Assembly: GCA_958348565.1 (NCBI GenBank)
Contig: CATVZP010000002.1
Coordinates: 1 to 61,193 of the forward strand
DNA from: an uncultured Collinsella sp.
GTDB taxonomy: Bacteria; Actinomycetota; Coriobacteriia; Coriobacteriales; Coriobacteriaceae
DNA: 61,193 bases
Direction of reading: 5' to 3'
How positions within the stretch are numbered: the stretch's first letter is position 1; every line of letters begins with the position of its first letter. The notes beneath the pieces were generated by a model. It saw only the letters and a list, made by a program, of their open reading frames with translations. It was not told the origin of the DNA and did no database searches. Positions 1-7,703 of the stretch are shown in pieces. Made by a program: the position numbers and the translations under genes.

Positions 1-11
1 AAGTACACCGT

Positions 12-60
12 GCACAAAAAAGGAGGCCTCCGCATCGCCGCGGAGGCCTCCTTTTTGTGC
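12..60. terminator. Strong bidirectional terminator hairpin
   Basis: A near-perfect inverted repeat of about 21 bp per arm (12-33 with 40-60) has a GC-rich core (aggaggcctccgc) and an A run on one side with a T run on the other. It can act as a rho-independent terminator in both directions. It most likely ends the nad operon, transcribed leftward, and whatever lies left of the window. Confidence 0.85.
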
Positions 61-61
61 G

Positions 62-204
62 GATAACTAATTTGGCACCGTCGCAGGTTGAGCCCACGTC
101 AGCGAAAACGTCCCTAAGCGAGCAAGGTGACGTGAAAGAGGAGGGAAGCGTACTTTGGGTACGCGACCGACGATTGAACGTCAGATTGCCGCTTAGGGGC
201 GTTT
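62..204. repeat. Structured intergenic element, copy 1 (end of niaR)
   Basis: This is the first of three related elements in the window, lying just after the niaR stop. The outer stem pairs 106-120 with 190-204 (aaacgtccctaagcg with cgcttaggggcgttt, one wobble). The inner stem pairs tgacgt (128-133) with acgtca (178-183). The top hairpin is gcgtac/gtacgc (148-164). The left part shares a cgcaggt-gag and cagcga signature with the other copies. The terminal 12-bp hairpin seen in copies 2 and 3 is missing here. Confidence 0.65.
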
Positions 205-214
205 GCAGCGTCGG

Positions 215-760
215 CTAAGAGAGATCGTCTTCGTAGGGCATCAGGTCTGCTAGGTAGCCTTTTTCCTTGAGCATCGCCTCGATCTCGTCGAGGGTCTGTT
301 CGTCCTCCGCCGCAATGCGATGGAAGTGGTAGCCGCTGGTCACCGTCAGCAGCGGGAAGCTCTTGCCGCTCTCGATATCGCGCAGATAGCGCTCAACATC
401 GCGACGATTGCGGATGTCCAGGTCGGCCGTGATCTTACCGTACACGCGGTGATTGACGATCACGTTGAGCACGGCGCCGCCGGCGTCGACGATACTCGTG
501 AGCTCATCGCCTGCCTGCTCCACGCTATGGCGAACCTTGACCAAGCGCGTGGGCACGGCGGGGCTGCTGGGGGCCTCCTGCAGCACGTAGCCGCGGTTGG
601 TCGCCACGATATCGTGCCCATCGGCGCGCAGCAGGGCGATGTCCTGCACCACGACCTGGCGGCTCACACCCACCTCGCGGGCAAGCGCGCTGCCCGAAAC
701 TGGCCCCTTGGCTCCCTCGAGCACGGCCATGATGGCACGGCGACGCTCGCGGGCGTCCAT
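215..760 (-). CDS. niaR: NiaR-type niacin-responsive repressor (HTH_11 + 3H domain)
   Basis: A 181-residue protein with a winged HTH at about residues 5-60 followed by a 3H domain at about 75-170. The three conserved histidine patches are visible: VRHS, VNHRVYG and YHFHRI. This is the architecture of NiaR (YrxA), which binds nicotinic acid with a bound metal ion and represses NAD synthesis or niacin uptake genes. It is the last gene of nadA-nadB-nadC-niaR, and its ATG overlaps the nadC stop (TAATG), so it is translationally coupled. By inference it acts on the palindrome in front of nadA and so controls its own operon. Confidence 0.88.
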   Translation of the reverse strand: MDARERRRAIMAVLEGAKGPVSGSALAREVGVSRQVVVQDIALLRADGHDIVATNRGYVLQEAPSSPAVPTRLVKVRHSVEQAGDELTSIVDAGGAVLNVIVNHRVYGKITADLDIRNRRDVERYLRDIESGKSFPLLTVTSGYHFHRIAAEDEQTLDEIEAMLKEKGYLADLMPYEDDLS

Positions 761-1620
761 TATTTACCGTCCAGCAGACGCAGGTGCTTAAGCGAGAGGT
801 CGAGAATCGGCGCAGAGTGCGTCAATGCCCCCGAGCTAATGTAGTCGACGCCCAGATCAGCCAGGGCGCGGATATTGCTGGCATCCACATTGCCCGAGCA
901 CTCGGTCTTGGCGCGACCGGCGATAAGCTCTATGGCGGCGGCCATGTCGTCATGGGTCATGTTGTCGAACATGATGATATCGGCGCCGGCCTCCACAGCC
1001 TCGCGCACCATGTCCAGGTTCTCGCACTCGATCTCGAGCGTCGTGGTAAACGATGCATGGGCGCGCGCCATCTCGATCGCGCGTGCCACGCCGCCGGCGG
1101 CGTCGATGTGGTTGTCCTTGAGCATAACGGCCGTCGACAGGTTGTAACGGTGATTGCTGCCGCCGCCGATCTCGACTGCGGCTTTCTCGAAAACGCGCAT
1201 GCCCGGCGTGGTCTTGCGCGTGTCGACAAGCACGGTCTTGGTGCCCACGAGCGCAGCCGCCATCCGATGCGTGTAAGTAGCGATGCCGCTCATGCGCTGC
1301 AGGTAGTTGAGCGCCACACGCTCGCCCGAAAGCAGCACGCGCGCGTCTCCGCGCACCTGGCCCACGTGATCGCCAGCGTGCACCTCGTCGCCGTCCGCGA
1401 CATCAAACAACACGGAGCTCTGCGGATCCAGCAGCTCAAAGGTTCGAGCGAACACATCCAAGCCCGCGATGATGCCATCGGCCTTGGCGATAAGCTCCAC
1501 CGTGGCGGGGCGCGCCGTGGGGCACACGCTCGCCGTGCTCACGTCCTCAAACGTAATGTCCTCGCGCAGGGCCTGCAGGATCAGATCATCGACGACGAGC
1601 TTCATGGTAATGGGATTCAT
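760..1620 (-). CDS. nadC: Nicotinate-nucleotide pyrophosphorylase (carboxylating)
   Basis: A 286-residue quinolinate phosphoribosyltransferase. It converts quinolinate and PRPP to nicotinate mononucleotide, CO2 and pyrophosphate, the third step of de novo NAD synthesis in the cytoplasm. Typical motifs are present: DTRKTTPGMR around residue 140, GGGSNHRYNL and the KDNH signature that follow it, and the C-terminal barrel strand with SSGALTHSAP. The length is normal for the family. The ATG lies 3 bp after the nadB stop and the gene runs into niaR with a one-base overlap, all consistent with one operon. Confidence 0.95.
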   Translation of the reverse strand: MNPITMKLVVDDLILQALREDITFEDVSTASVCPTARPATVELIAKADGIIAGLDVFARTFELLDPQSSVLFDVADGDEVHAGDHVGQVRGDARVLLSGERVALNYLQRMSGIATYTHRMAAALVGTKTVLVDTRKTTPGMRVFEKAAVEIGGGSNHRYNLSTAVMLKDNHIDAAGGVARAIEMARAHASFTTTLEIECENLDMVREAVEAGADIIMFDNMTHDDMAAAIELIAGRAKTECSGNVDASNIRALADLGVDYISSGALTHSAPILDLSLKHLRLLDGK

Positions 1621-1623
1621 GGT

Positions 1624-3000
1624 CTACTCCTCCACGGCCTGCGTGCCGGCGGCACGGGCCAAATCATCGATTGCCAGGGGATCGGCGCTCAGGGCGCGAT
1701 GACGGCCATCGAGCGCGGGATCGCCCGCCTGCTCCACTGCGAGCGACTCGCCGGTGCGCATGTACCACGCGGCGCGACGACCCCAGACCAGCGCCTCGAG
1801 CAGGCTGTTTGATGCAAGGCGATTCTTGCCGTGCACGCCGTTGCAGGCCGTCTCACCGGCTGCGTAGAGCTCGGGCATCGAGGTGCGGCCGTCCTTGTCG
1901 ACCCATACGCCGCCCATAAAGTAGTGCTGCGTGGGCGTAACGGGGATGGGCTCGTCCAAGATGTCGCGGCCGTCCTCCAGGCAGCGCGCGCGGATATTGG
2001 CAAAGTGCCCGGTCACCACATCGCGCTCGACGGGGGCAAAGCTCAGCCACTCGTGCTCGGTGCCGTCCTGCTTCATCTGCTCGCGAATAGCGGCGGCGAC
2101 CACGTCGCGCGGCTGAAGCTCGTCGGTAAAGCGCTCACCGGCGGCGTTGAGCAAAATCGCGCCCTCGCCGCGGCAGCTCTCGCTGATCAGGAAGGTGCGG
2201 CCCGGCTGCGGCGAGAACAGTCCCGTGGGGTGAATCTGCACGTAGTCCAAATGCTCCATCTTAATGCCATGCTCCTGAGCGATGTAGCAGGCATCGCCCG
2301 TGAGCTGCGGGTAGTTGGTCGAATGGTCGTATACGCCGCCGATACCGCCCGTCGCCCACAGCGTGTGGCGGGCATGGATCTTAAACGGCTCGCCGGCATG
2401 CACGCCCTCGGCGGCATTTACCAGCTCGTCGGCGGGGCGAACCGAGTTGCCCTCGTCCACGGGAACGGCGACGACGCCGGTACACACCGTGGCGTCATCA
2501 CGCTCGCCCGTTAGGATGTCGGTCATGGCCACGTGCTCCAAAATCTGCACGTTGTCCAGCTTGCGGACGGCCTGGAGCAGCTTAGTCGTGATCTCCTTGC
2601 CGGTGATGTCGGCATGGAAGGCGATGCGCGGACGGCTATGCGCGCCCTCGCGGGTAAAGTCGAGGCTGCCGTCAGCCCTGCGCTCAAAATCCACGCCCAT
2701 GGCCAGCAGGTCGTTGATGACCGAGCGGCTCGAGCGAATCATGATGTCGACGCTCTCGCGGCGGTTCTCGTAGTGGCCGGCGTGCATGGTGTCCTCAAAG
2801 AAGGCATCGTAGTCCGAGCCTTCGGGCAGCACGCAGATGCCGCCCTGCGCGAGCATCGAATCGCACTCGTCGACAGCGCCCTTGGAGAGCATGATCACGC
2901 GCGTGCTCGTCGGCAGATTGAGGGCCGCGTATAGGCCCGCCACGCCGCAGCCGGCAATGACGACGTCGCACTCCATGTCGGGGTATTGCTTGGTTTCCAC
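1624..3000 (-). CDS. nadB: L-aspartate oxidase
   Basis: A flavoprotein that oxidises L-aspartate to iminoaspartate, the substrate of NadA. The FAD-binding Rossmann motif (VVIAGCGVAGLYAAL) starts near residue 11. The succinate dehydrogenase/fumarate reductase signature HSRPRIAFHADITG and the C-terminal FAD motif (RLASNSLLEALVWG) follow. I chose the GTG at 3000, which has a GGGAGAGGA ribosome-binding site, giving 458 residues; the open frame upstream of it lies over nadA and looks non-coding. The protein is about 80 residues shorter than the E. coli type because the C-terminal helical domain is reduced, as in other short bacterial forms. It sits between nadA and nadC. Confidence 0.93.
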   Translation of the reverse strand: METKQYPDMECDVVIAGCGVAGLYAALNLPTSTRVIMLSKGAVDECDSMLAQGGICVLPEGSDYDAFFEDTMHAGHYENRRESVDIMIRSSRSVINDLLAMGVDFERRADGSLDFTREGAHSRPRIAFHADITGKEITTKLLQAVRKLDNVQILEHVAMTDILTGERDDATVCTGVVAVPVDEGNSVRPADELVNAAEGVHAGEPFKIHARHTLWATGGIGGVYDHSTNYPQLTGDACYIAQEHGIKMEHLDYVQIHPTGLFSPQPGRTFLISESCRGEGAILLNAAGERFTDELQPRDVVAAAIREQMKQDGTEHEWLSFAPVERDVVTGHFANIRARCLEDGRDILDEPIPVTPTQHYFMGGVWVDKDGRTSMPELYAAGETACNGVHGKNRLASNSLLEALVWGRRAAWYMRTGESLAVEQAGDPALDGRHRALSADPLAIDDLARAAGTQAVEE

Positions 3001-3018
3001 AGGAATCCTCTCCCTTGT

Positions 3019-3053
3019 AATGTGGCGTAAGGGGCTGTCCCTCATGCCACATT
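3019..3053. repeat. REP-like hairpin in the nadA-nadB gap
   Basis: A palindrome (aatgtggc at 3019-3026 with gccacatt at 3046-3053) with the core ggggctgtccctc sits in the 56-bp gap between nadA and nadB. The core resembles the 'gggac' cores of other small palindromes in this window. A hairpin here could alter the nadA:nadB expression ratio, but that is inference. Confidence 0.55.
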
Positions 3054-3056
3054 GGC

Positions 3057-4082
3057 TTAGCGCGCCGCGTACTCGAGCATGCGGTCGAGCGTGAGCTTGG
3101 CCTGATCGGCTGCCTCGTCCGACACGCCAATCTGCACCTCGCCCTCGCCCGTCTCCAGGCAGCGCACGAGCTTTTCGAGCGTGATGAGATCCATGTTGAC
3201 GCAGGTGGGCTGCACCGCAGGGAAGTAGAACTTTTTGCCGGTGCCCTCGCAGCGGCGCTCGAGCTCGTAGAGCACGCCGCGGACCGTCACGATGATGAAC
3301 TCGTTGGCGTCCGACTCCTCGGCATACTTGATGATGCCGGCGGTGGAGCCGATGTAGTCGGCCTCGGCAAGGACGTCGGCCTTGCATTCGGGGTGCGCCA
3401 GTACGAGCGCGTTGGGATGCGCCTCCTGCGCATCGACAATCTGCTCGACGGTGATGATGTGGTGGCGCGGGCAGTAGCCCTTGTTAAGCATGACGTGCTT
3501 TTGCGGCACCTGCTCGGCTACGAAGCGGCCCAGGTTCTGGTCGGGAATGAACAAGATGTGCTGCTGCGGCAGCTCGGAGACGATCTTGACGGCGTTAGAG
3601 CTGGTAACGCACACATCACTCCAGCTCTTGATCTCGACCGTCGAGTTAACGTAGCACACCACGGCCAGGTCGTCGCCATACTCGGCGCGCGCCGCGTCGA
3701 CCGTCTCGCGCTTGACCATGTGCGCCATGGGACAGTCCGCGCCCGGCTCGGGCAGCAGCACGGTCTTGGTGGGGTTGAGCAGCTTGGCGCTCTCGCCCAT
3801 AAACTCCACGCCGCACAACACGATGGTCTGCTGCGGCAGGCTCTTGGCGAGCTTGGCCAGGTAGAAGCTGTCGCCGACGTAATCAGCCACGGCCTGCACC
3901 TCGGGCGCCACGTAATAGTGCGCCAGGATCACCGCGTCACGTTGGGTTTTTAGTTGCTGAATGGCCTCGACGAGCTCTGCGGGCACCAGTGCCGCACGTT
4001 CCGTTGCCGTCGTTGCCGATGCCAGGCCGGCCGCGATATCGCGTGCAAGCTCCGACGCATCCATGTTCGCGCTCTGTGCCAT
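3057..4082 (-). CDS. nadA: Quinolinate synthase
   Basis: A 341-residue [4Fe-4S] enzyme that condenses iminoaspartate with dihydroxyacetone phosphate to quinolinate. The three cluster cysteines are in their expected contexts: VVLCGVEFMGES, AHPECKADVL and VQPTCVNMD. An ATG at 4082 follows a GAGAGGGG ribosome-binding site; a TTG one codon upstream is the alternative. It is first gene of the nad operon. The promoter and a perfect palindrome lie just upstream, and the 56-bp gap to nadB holds a hairpin. Confidence 0.95.
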   Translation of the reverse strand: MAQSANMDASELARDIAAGLASATTATERAALVPAELVEAIQQLKTQRDAVILAHYYVAPEVQAVADYVGDSFYLAKLAKSLPQQTIVLCGVEFMGESAKLLNPTKTVLLPEPGADCPMAHMVKRETVDAARAEYGDDLAVVCYVNSTVEIKSWSDVCVTSSNAVKIVSELPQQHILFIPDQNLGRFVAEQVPQKHVMLNKGYCPRHHIITVEQIVDAQEAHPNALVLAHPECKADVLAEADYIGSTAGIIKYAEESDANEFIIVTVRGVLYELERRCEGTGKKFYFPAVQPTCVNMDLITLEKLVRCLETGEGEVQIGVSDEAADQAKLTLDRMLEYAAR

Positions 4083-4117
4083 CAAGGCCCCTCTCTTTTG
4101 GCGAATCTTGGGGCTTT

Positions 4118-4146
4118 AGTATGACACCTAGGTTTACAGCTGACAA
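4118..4146 (-). promoter_or_regulatory. Predicted nad operon promoter
   Basis: On the minus strand, a -35 hexamer TTGTCA (4141-4146) lies exactly 17 bp from a -10 hexamer CATACT (4118-4123). Both fall within or next to the inverted repeat at 4124-4167. The -35 box forms part of the palindrome centre, so a bound repressor would block RNA polymerase. Confidence 0.6.
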
Positions 4147-4167
4147 GACAGCTGTAAACCTAGGTGT
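4124..4167. promoter_or_regulatory. Perfect inverted repeat, likely NiaR operator
   Basis: The arms acacctaggtttacagctg (4124-4142) and cagctgtaaacctaggtgt (4149-4167) are perfect 19-bp reverse complements around a 6-bp spacer (acaaga). The spacing and position over the nadA promoter fit a dimeric or tetrameric repressor, and the NiaR gene at the end of the operon is the obvious candidate. Within each arm are two smaller palindromes, acctaggt and cagctg. Confidence 0.7.
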
Positions 4168-4190
4168 AAAGTTGAAATAAAAATTCAATC

Positions 4191-4364
4191 ATGTGGCAGG
4201 TCCATATTCGAACTGGCAAGCTGAGGATAGCTGAGCTCTCGATGGCGCAGGAGGCATCTTTCGCCACCGCAATACCGCTTGGCGCGAGTTGCACGCCGTG
4301 GGGCGCAAACGGTCCGCACCCCCACAAGCGGTCCGCACCCAATGTGGCAAAATCGAACTACTAA
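4191..4364 (+). CDS. Possible 57-residue peptide upstream of LytTR/GHKL pair
   Basis: An open frame of 57 codons starts at an ATG (4191) and ends at TAA inside the ribosome-binding region of the LytTR gene. It holds one Cys in the segment IPLGASCTPWGANGP and a His/Lys-rich tail. AgrC/AgrA-like pairs are often next to a peptide gene, which is why I list it. Against it: no good ribosome-binding site is visible before 4191, only a weak one before the internal ATG at 4242, and no AgrB-like processing gene is nearby. The product may not exist. Confidence 0.3.
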   Translation: MWQVHIRTGKLRIAELSMAQEASFATAIPLGASCTPWGANGPHPHKRSAPNVAKSNY

Positions 4365-4375
4365 GGGGGCTTAGA

Positions 4376-5098
4376 ATGCTCAAGATTATTGCCTGCGACG
4401 ATGATGTCGCTTTTCTAGATAGACTGCACCGGATGATCGACCGTTGGTCGACCGAGACGGGCACGGCGGTCGACGTTGCGCTCGTTACGCGTGGCGAGGA
4501 CCTGCTGGCCCGCCATGCCGCATCGCGCGCCGACATCATTCTGCTCGACATGATCATGCCGCTCGTCAACGGCATGGACACCGCACGCGAACTGCGCCAG
4601 GCCGACACCGCCGTGCGCCTGGTGTTCCTCACCTCGTCGCCCGAGTTCGCGCTTGAATCCTACGAGGTCCGCGCCTTCGACTATCTGCTCAAGCCCGTGA
4701 CTTACGAACGCCTGGCGCAGTTACTCGACGAGCTTTCGAGCATGCGCCCGGCGGCAACCGACGAGCTCGTGATCAAAACTTCCTTTGGCTACCACGCCCT
4801 GCGCCTGTCCGACATCGAATATGCCGAGGCGCGCAACAAGCACGTGGTCTTCCACCTGCGCGACGGACGCGATATCGAGGCACTCGAGTCGTTCCGCAGC
4901 GTCGAGGACCGCTTGGAGCAAAACGCGGTCTTCTTTAAATGCCACCGCAGCTACCAGGTCAACCTGCGCAATATCGATCACTTTGACCGCACGGACATCG
5001 TCATGCGCTCGGGCGCGTGCATCCCGCTTTCGCGCAGCTGCAAGCAGGGATTCCAAGACGCCTACTTTGCGGCGCGCTTTGAGGGTGGGAGACACTGA
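4376..5098 (+). CDS. LytTR-family response regulator
   Basis: A 240-residue cytoplasmic regulator. The receiver domain (about 1-120) has the acidic pair DDD near the N-terminus, the phospho-acceptor in IILLDMIMP and the conserved Lys in YLLKPV. A LytTR DNA-binding domain follows (about 135-235) with HRSYQVNL and IPLSRSC. It belongs to the AgrA/LytR/YehT group, which binds direct repeats. An AAGGGGG ribosome-binding site precedes the ATG at 4376. Its TGA overlaps the ATG of the GHKL kinase (ATGA), so the two form a coupled two-component system. The target genes are not evident. Confidence 0.88.
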   Translation: MLKIIACDDDVAFLDRLHRMIDRWSTETGTAVDVALVTRGEDLLARHAASRADIILLDMIMPLVNGMDTARELRQADTAVRLVFLTSSPEFALESYEVRAFDYLLKPVTYERLAQLLDELSSMRPAATDELVIKTSFGYHALRLSDIEYAEARNKHVVFHLRDGRDIEALESFRSVEDRLEQNAVFFKCHRSYQVNLRNIDHFDRTDIVMRSGACIPLSRSCKQGFQDAYFAARFEGGRH

Positions 5099-6375
5099 TG
5101 GTCTCCTCGGTCGAAATGGTCCTTTGGGCAATCCACCACGCCACGACGCTACTCTTTGGCGTCTTTGCCTCGGCGGCGCTGTGCGGTGTCGAGATCAACC
5201 GGCGTCATGCGCTTGAACTGGTGTTGGTCGGTGCCGTAACCGGATGCGCATTTGGCCTCGCCAATGCCGTCGGCGGCGAGCTTTTTGCCCGCCAGGTATA
5301 TCCGCTCGTCGTGCATCTGCCGCTCGTCATCTATTTGTGCGCGCGCTACCGCCTGAGCCCGCTGCTTGCCGTGCTCGGCATTACGAGTGCCTATCTGAGC
5401 TGCCAGTTCAGCAATTGGATGGGCATCGCCGCATTTGCCGCAACCGATTCTCAGATCGCGTACTATCTGGCGCGCATCGCGACCACACTCGCCGTCTTTG
5501 CCGTCCTGTTGCATTGGGCCGGCGACATCGGTCCGCGCTTGGCGATTAAAAGCACTACCGAGCTGGGCATCCTTTTAATCCTGCCGCTCGTCTATTACGT
5601 CTTTGACTATGCCACCAACGTCTACACCACGCTGTTCCACTCGGGCTCGGTGGTAACGGTTGAGTTTTTGGCCTTTGCACTCTGCGCGTTCTACCTTATG
5701 TTCCTCGCCGTCTACCTGCGTGAATACGAAGAAAAGGAAACCGCCGAGCGAGAGCGCTGGATGCTCGAAACCCGCGACAGCGCCGCCATCAAAGAGCTCG
5801 AGGCTTGGCGTCAATCTGGGCGCGAGCTGTCGATTCTTCGCCACGATATGCGCCACTTCCTACGCGGCCTGGCCGCTTTAATTGAGGAGGGCCACACCGA
5901 CGAGGCGCTCAAACGCATCGATGAACTCTGCGAAGCCGGCGATCGCACCGCCGTACGCCGCTTCTGCGCCAACGAGACCGTAAACATCGCGCTTTCGTCA
6001 TTTAACTCGGATATCAATAGAAACGGCATTGCCGCCAACCTGCGCGCCGCCGTACCCGAAACCATCCACGTAGGTGACGCCGACCTGTTTAGCGTGCTCT
6101 CAAATGCCTTGGAAAACGCTATCACCGCCGCAAGCGCCGCACCCCAAGGAAAGCGATTCGTCGACTTTGACCTGCGATTAGAGGACGGCCAGCTGCTGCT
6201 GTTAGTTTCCAACACGTTTGACCGCGCGCCGCGCATGGTCGACGGCATGCCCGTGACCCGGCATGCGGGCCACGGCTTTGGCACCAGGAGCATCAAACTT
6301 GCCGTGGAGCGCATGAACGGCAACTGCCAGTTCCGCATTAACGGCGATCGGTTTGAGCTGCGCGCCGTGATGTAG
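5098..6375 (+). CDS. GHKL-type membrane sensor kinase (AgrC-like)
   Basis: A 425-residue partner of the LytTR regulator. About six hydrophobic helices occupy residues 5-215 and a short coiled coil follows. The phospho-acceptor region has LRHDMRHFLRGL, close to the Spo0B/AgrC pattern. The C-terminal GHKL ATPase shows an N box (SNALENAITAA) and a glycine box (GHGFGTRSIKLAVE). It probably senses a ligand through the membrane part; the signal is unknown. The start is fixed by the 1-base overlap with the preceding gene. Confidence 0.85.
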   Translation: MVSSVEMVLWAIHHATTLLFGVFASAALCGVEINRRHALELVLVGAVTGCAFGLANAVGGELFARQVYPLVVHLPLVIYLCARYRLSPLLAVLGITSAYLSCQFSNWMGIAAFAATDSQIAYYLARIATTLAVFAVLLHWAGDIGPRLAIKSTTELGILLILPLVYYVFDYATNVYTTLFHSGSVVTVEFLAFALCAFYLMFLAVYLREYEEKETAERERWMLETRDSAAIKELEAWRQSGRELSILRHDMRHFLRGLAALIEEGHTDEALKRIDELCEAGDRTAVRRFCANETVNIALSSFNSDINRNGIAANLRAAVPETIHVGDADLFSVLSNALENAITAASAAPQGKRFVDFDLRLEDGQLLLLVSNTFDRAPRMVDGMPVTRHAGHGFGTRSIKLAVERMNGNCQFRINGDRFELRAVM

Positions 6376-6439
6376 AAGTGCGGTGCCGATCTCGAGGCGC
6401 GCCTTGCCCGCCAGGCAATCGCTCGCCGGCGCCAATCCG

Positions 6440-7015
6440 CTACAGCGGTGCAGCCGCCGGGGTCAGCTGCTTAATGTATGCCCACATGCGCTGCTTGGCG
6501 ACTTTGTCAGTGAGCGCCGCCTCAAAACCGTCGAGCGCGAGCACGCGGCGACCCTGCACATGGGCGACCAGGCCGGGCTTGAGCATGGCGGTGTCGAAGT
6601 CGTCGATTGCCACAAGCATGTCGGCATAGGTCTCGCGCATGGTATCGGCCGCGCGATCGTCCAGCAGCAGGACCGCCTCGGGGTCCAAGGCCTCGAGCGC
6701 CTCGCGGAACAGCTCGCACGGCAGAGTCTCGCCCACCGCGACCGCTCCGTCACCCACGCCGGCGACGCTTGCCAGCACGCAAAAATCCTCGGGCGCGTAG
6801 CCGATGGCCCCAAGCGCCTTGCGCAACGCCGCGCCATCCGGGCCGGCGGCAAGCTCGCCACCCGAACGCTCGGCCTCGTCCAAATCGCCTTTGACCAGCA
6901 CGATCGGCGAGCACGCGTTGCCCGCGATACGCACGCCACGGCCCGCGAGCGATGCGAGCTCCTGCTCGGTCGCCTGGGCGATGGCTTCTTTTTTCTGGCT
7001 TTGTGACGTGGGCAT
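6440..7015 (-). CDS. Uracil-DNA-glycosylase-like protein
   Basis: A 191-residue cytoplasmic protein of uncertain function. The segment near residues 25-75 (PIVLVKGDLDEAERSGGELA, then GPDGAALRKALGAIGY) has the spacing of the family 4/5 uracil-DNA glycosylase core, where a GE-PG-EE loop is followed by G-PFVG-AG and a helix. The catalytic and Fe-S cysteine motifs of those enzymes are not clear, so this may be a divergent or inactive relative. I chose the ATG at 7015 because a GGAG site precedes it and the better -10 box (TATAAT, 7044-7049) overlaps the only upstream alternative. Confidence 0.5.
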   Translation of the reverse strand: MPTSQSQKKEAIAQATEQELASLAGRGVRIAGNACSPIVLVKGDLDEAERSGGELAAGPDGAALRKALGAIGYAPEDFCVLASVAGVGDGAVAVGETLPCELFREALEALDPEAVLLLDDRAADTMRETYADMLVAIDDFDTAMLKPGLVAHVQGRRVLALDGFEAALTDKVAKQRMWAYIKQLTPAAAPL

Positions 7016-7043
7016 GCGCTCTCCAATCGTTTGCGTGCCCACC

Positions 7044-7049
7044 ATTATA
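7044..7049 (-). promoter_or_regulatory. Predicted -10 box for the glycosylase-like gene
   Basis: A perfect TATAAT on the minus strand lies 29 bp upstream of the ATG at 7015. The -35 region is weak. It overlaps the alternative upstream start codon, which argues for the shorter protein. Confidence 0.45.
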
Positions 7050-7053
7050 TAAA

Positions 7054-7088
7054 AGAGCCGCCCACGAGTGGTTGCTTTGCGGGCGGCT
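7054..7088. terminator. Hairpin in the divergent trxA gap
   Basis: An inverted repeat (agccgccc with gggcggct, about 17 nt apart) sits between two divergently read genes. There is no T run, so it is more likely a regulatory or leader hairpin than a terminator. Confidence 0.35.
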
Positions 7089-7151
7089 GGGTATAAGCAC
7101 GGTCGTACTGAGTTTTACGCGGCCAAGCCGCGTCGCATTATGGAGGTCACC

Positions 7152-7472
7152 ATGGCTGACATTAATCAGATTACCCCCGAGAACTTCGATTCCATCGTTA
7201 ACGACAGCCTGCCCGTGCTGGTCGATTTTTGGGCACCGTGGTGCGGGCCCTGTCGATCCCTCTCGCCCATCGTTGACGAGGTTGCCGATGAGCTGGCGGG
7301 TAAGCTTGCCGTTGCCAAATGCAACGTCGACGACAACCAGGACCTGGCCATGAAGTATGGCGTCATGAGCATCCCCACGCTGGTTGTGTTTAAGAACGGC
7401 GAGGAGATTGACCGCTCGGTTGGCGCTCTGCCCAAGGCGAGGCTGCAGGCGCTGCTGGAGAAGCATCTGTAA
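7152..7472 (+). CDS. trxA: Thioredoxin
   Basis: A 106-residue cytoplasmic thiol-disulfide oxidoreductase. The active site FWAPWCGPC is at about residues 27-35 and the cis-proline loop is MSIPTLVVF. The length is typical of thioredoxin 1. A GGAGGT ribosome-binding site precedes the ATG at 7152; an ATG at 7140 overlaps that site and is unlikely to be used. It stands alone and is followed by a terminator. No thioredoxin reductase gene is in the window. Confidence 0.95.
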   Translation: MADINQITPENFDSIVNDSLPVLVDFWAPWCGPCRSLSPIVDEVADELAGKLAVAKCNVDDNQDLAMKYGVMSIPTLVVFKNGEEIDRSVGALPKARLQALLEKHL

Positions 7473-7593
7473 TACGCTTGTTACATGTTGCCGTCTGCCT
7501 GCCGTCCATGAGCGCTTTTGCACCGCTCGCCGGACTTCTGGATGCACCGAGTGCAACCACGGATAGTATGGTAGTCACAAACAGCCCCCAGTG

Positions 7594-7629
7594 AACGGGT
7601 GCGGGTCGCACAGACTCGCACCCGTTTTC
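7594..7629 (+). terminator. Rho-independent terminator after trxA
   Basis: The stem aacgggtgcg / cgcacccgtt (7594-7603 with 7617-7626) is followed by a short T run. It separates trxA from the nickel/hydrogenase maturation group. Confidence 0.75.
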
Positions 7630-7703
7630 TTATGCAGCTGCGCACAGAGCGGGCGTAGTAAAATCTGAACCACTGAACTGCCCCATACAAAAGGAGATTT
7701 TCC

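Noticed and set aside
3001..3387. N-terminal extension of NadB upstream of GTG 3000
   Set aside because: The extra sequence overlaps nadA and is Arg/His-rich without domain character, while the FAD motif begins just after GTG 3000.
7054..7088. Terminator for the glycosylase-like gene
   Set aside because: It lies upstream of both flanking genes, so it cannot terminate either of them.
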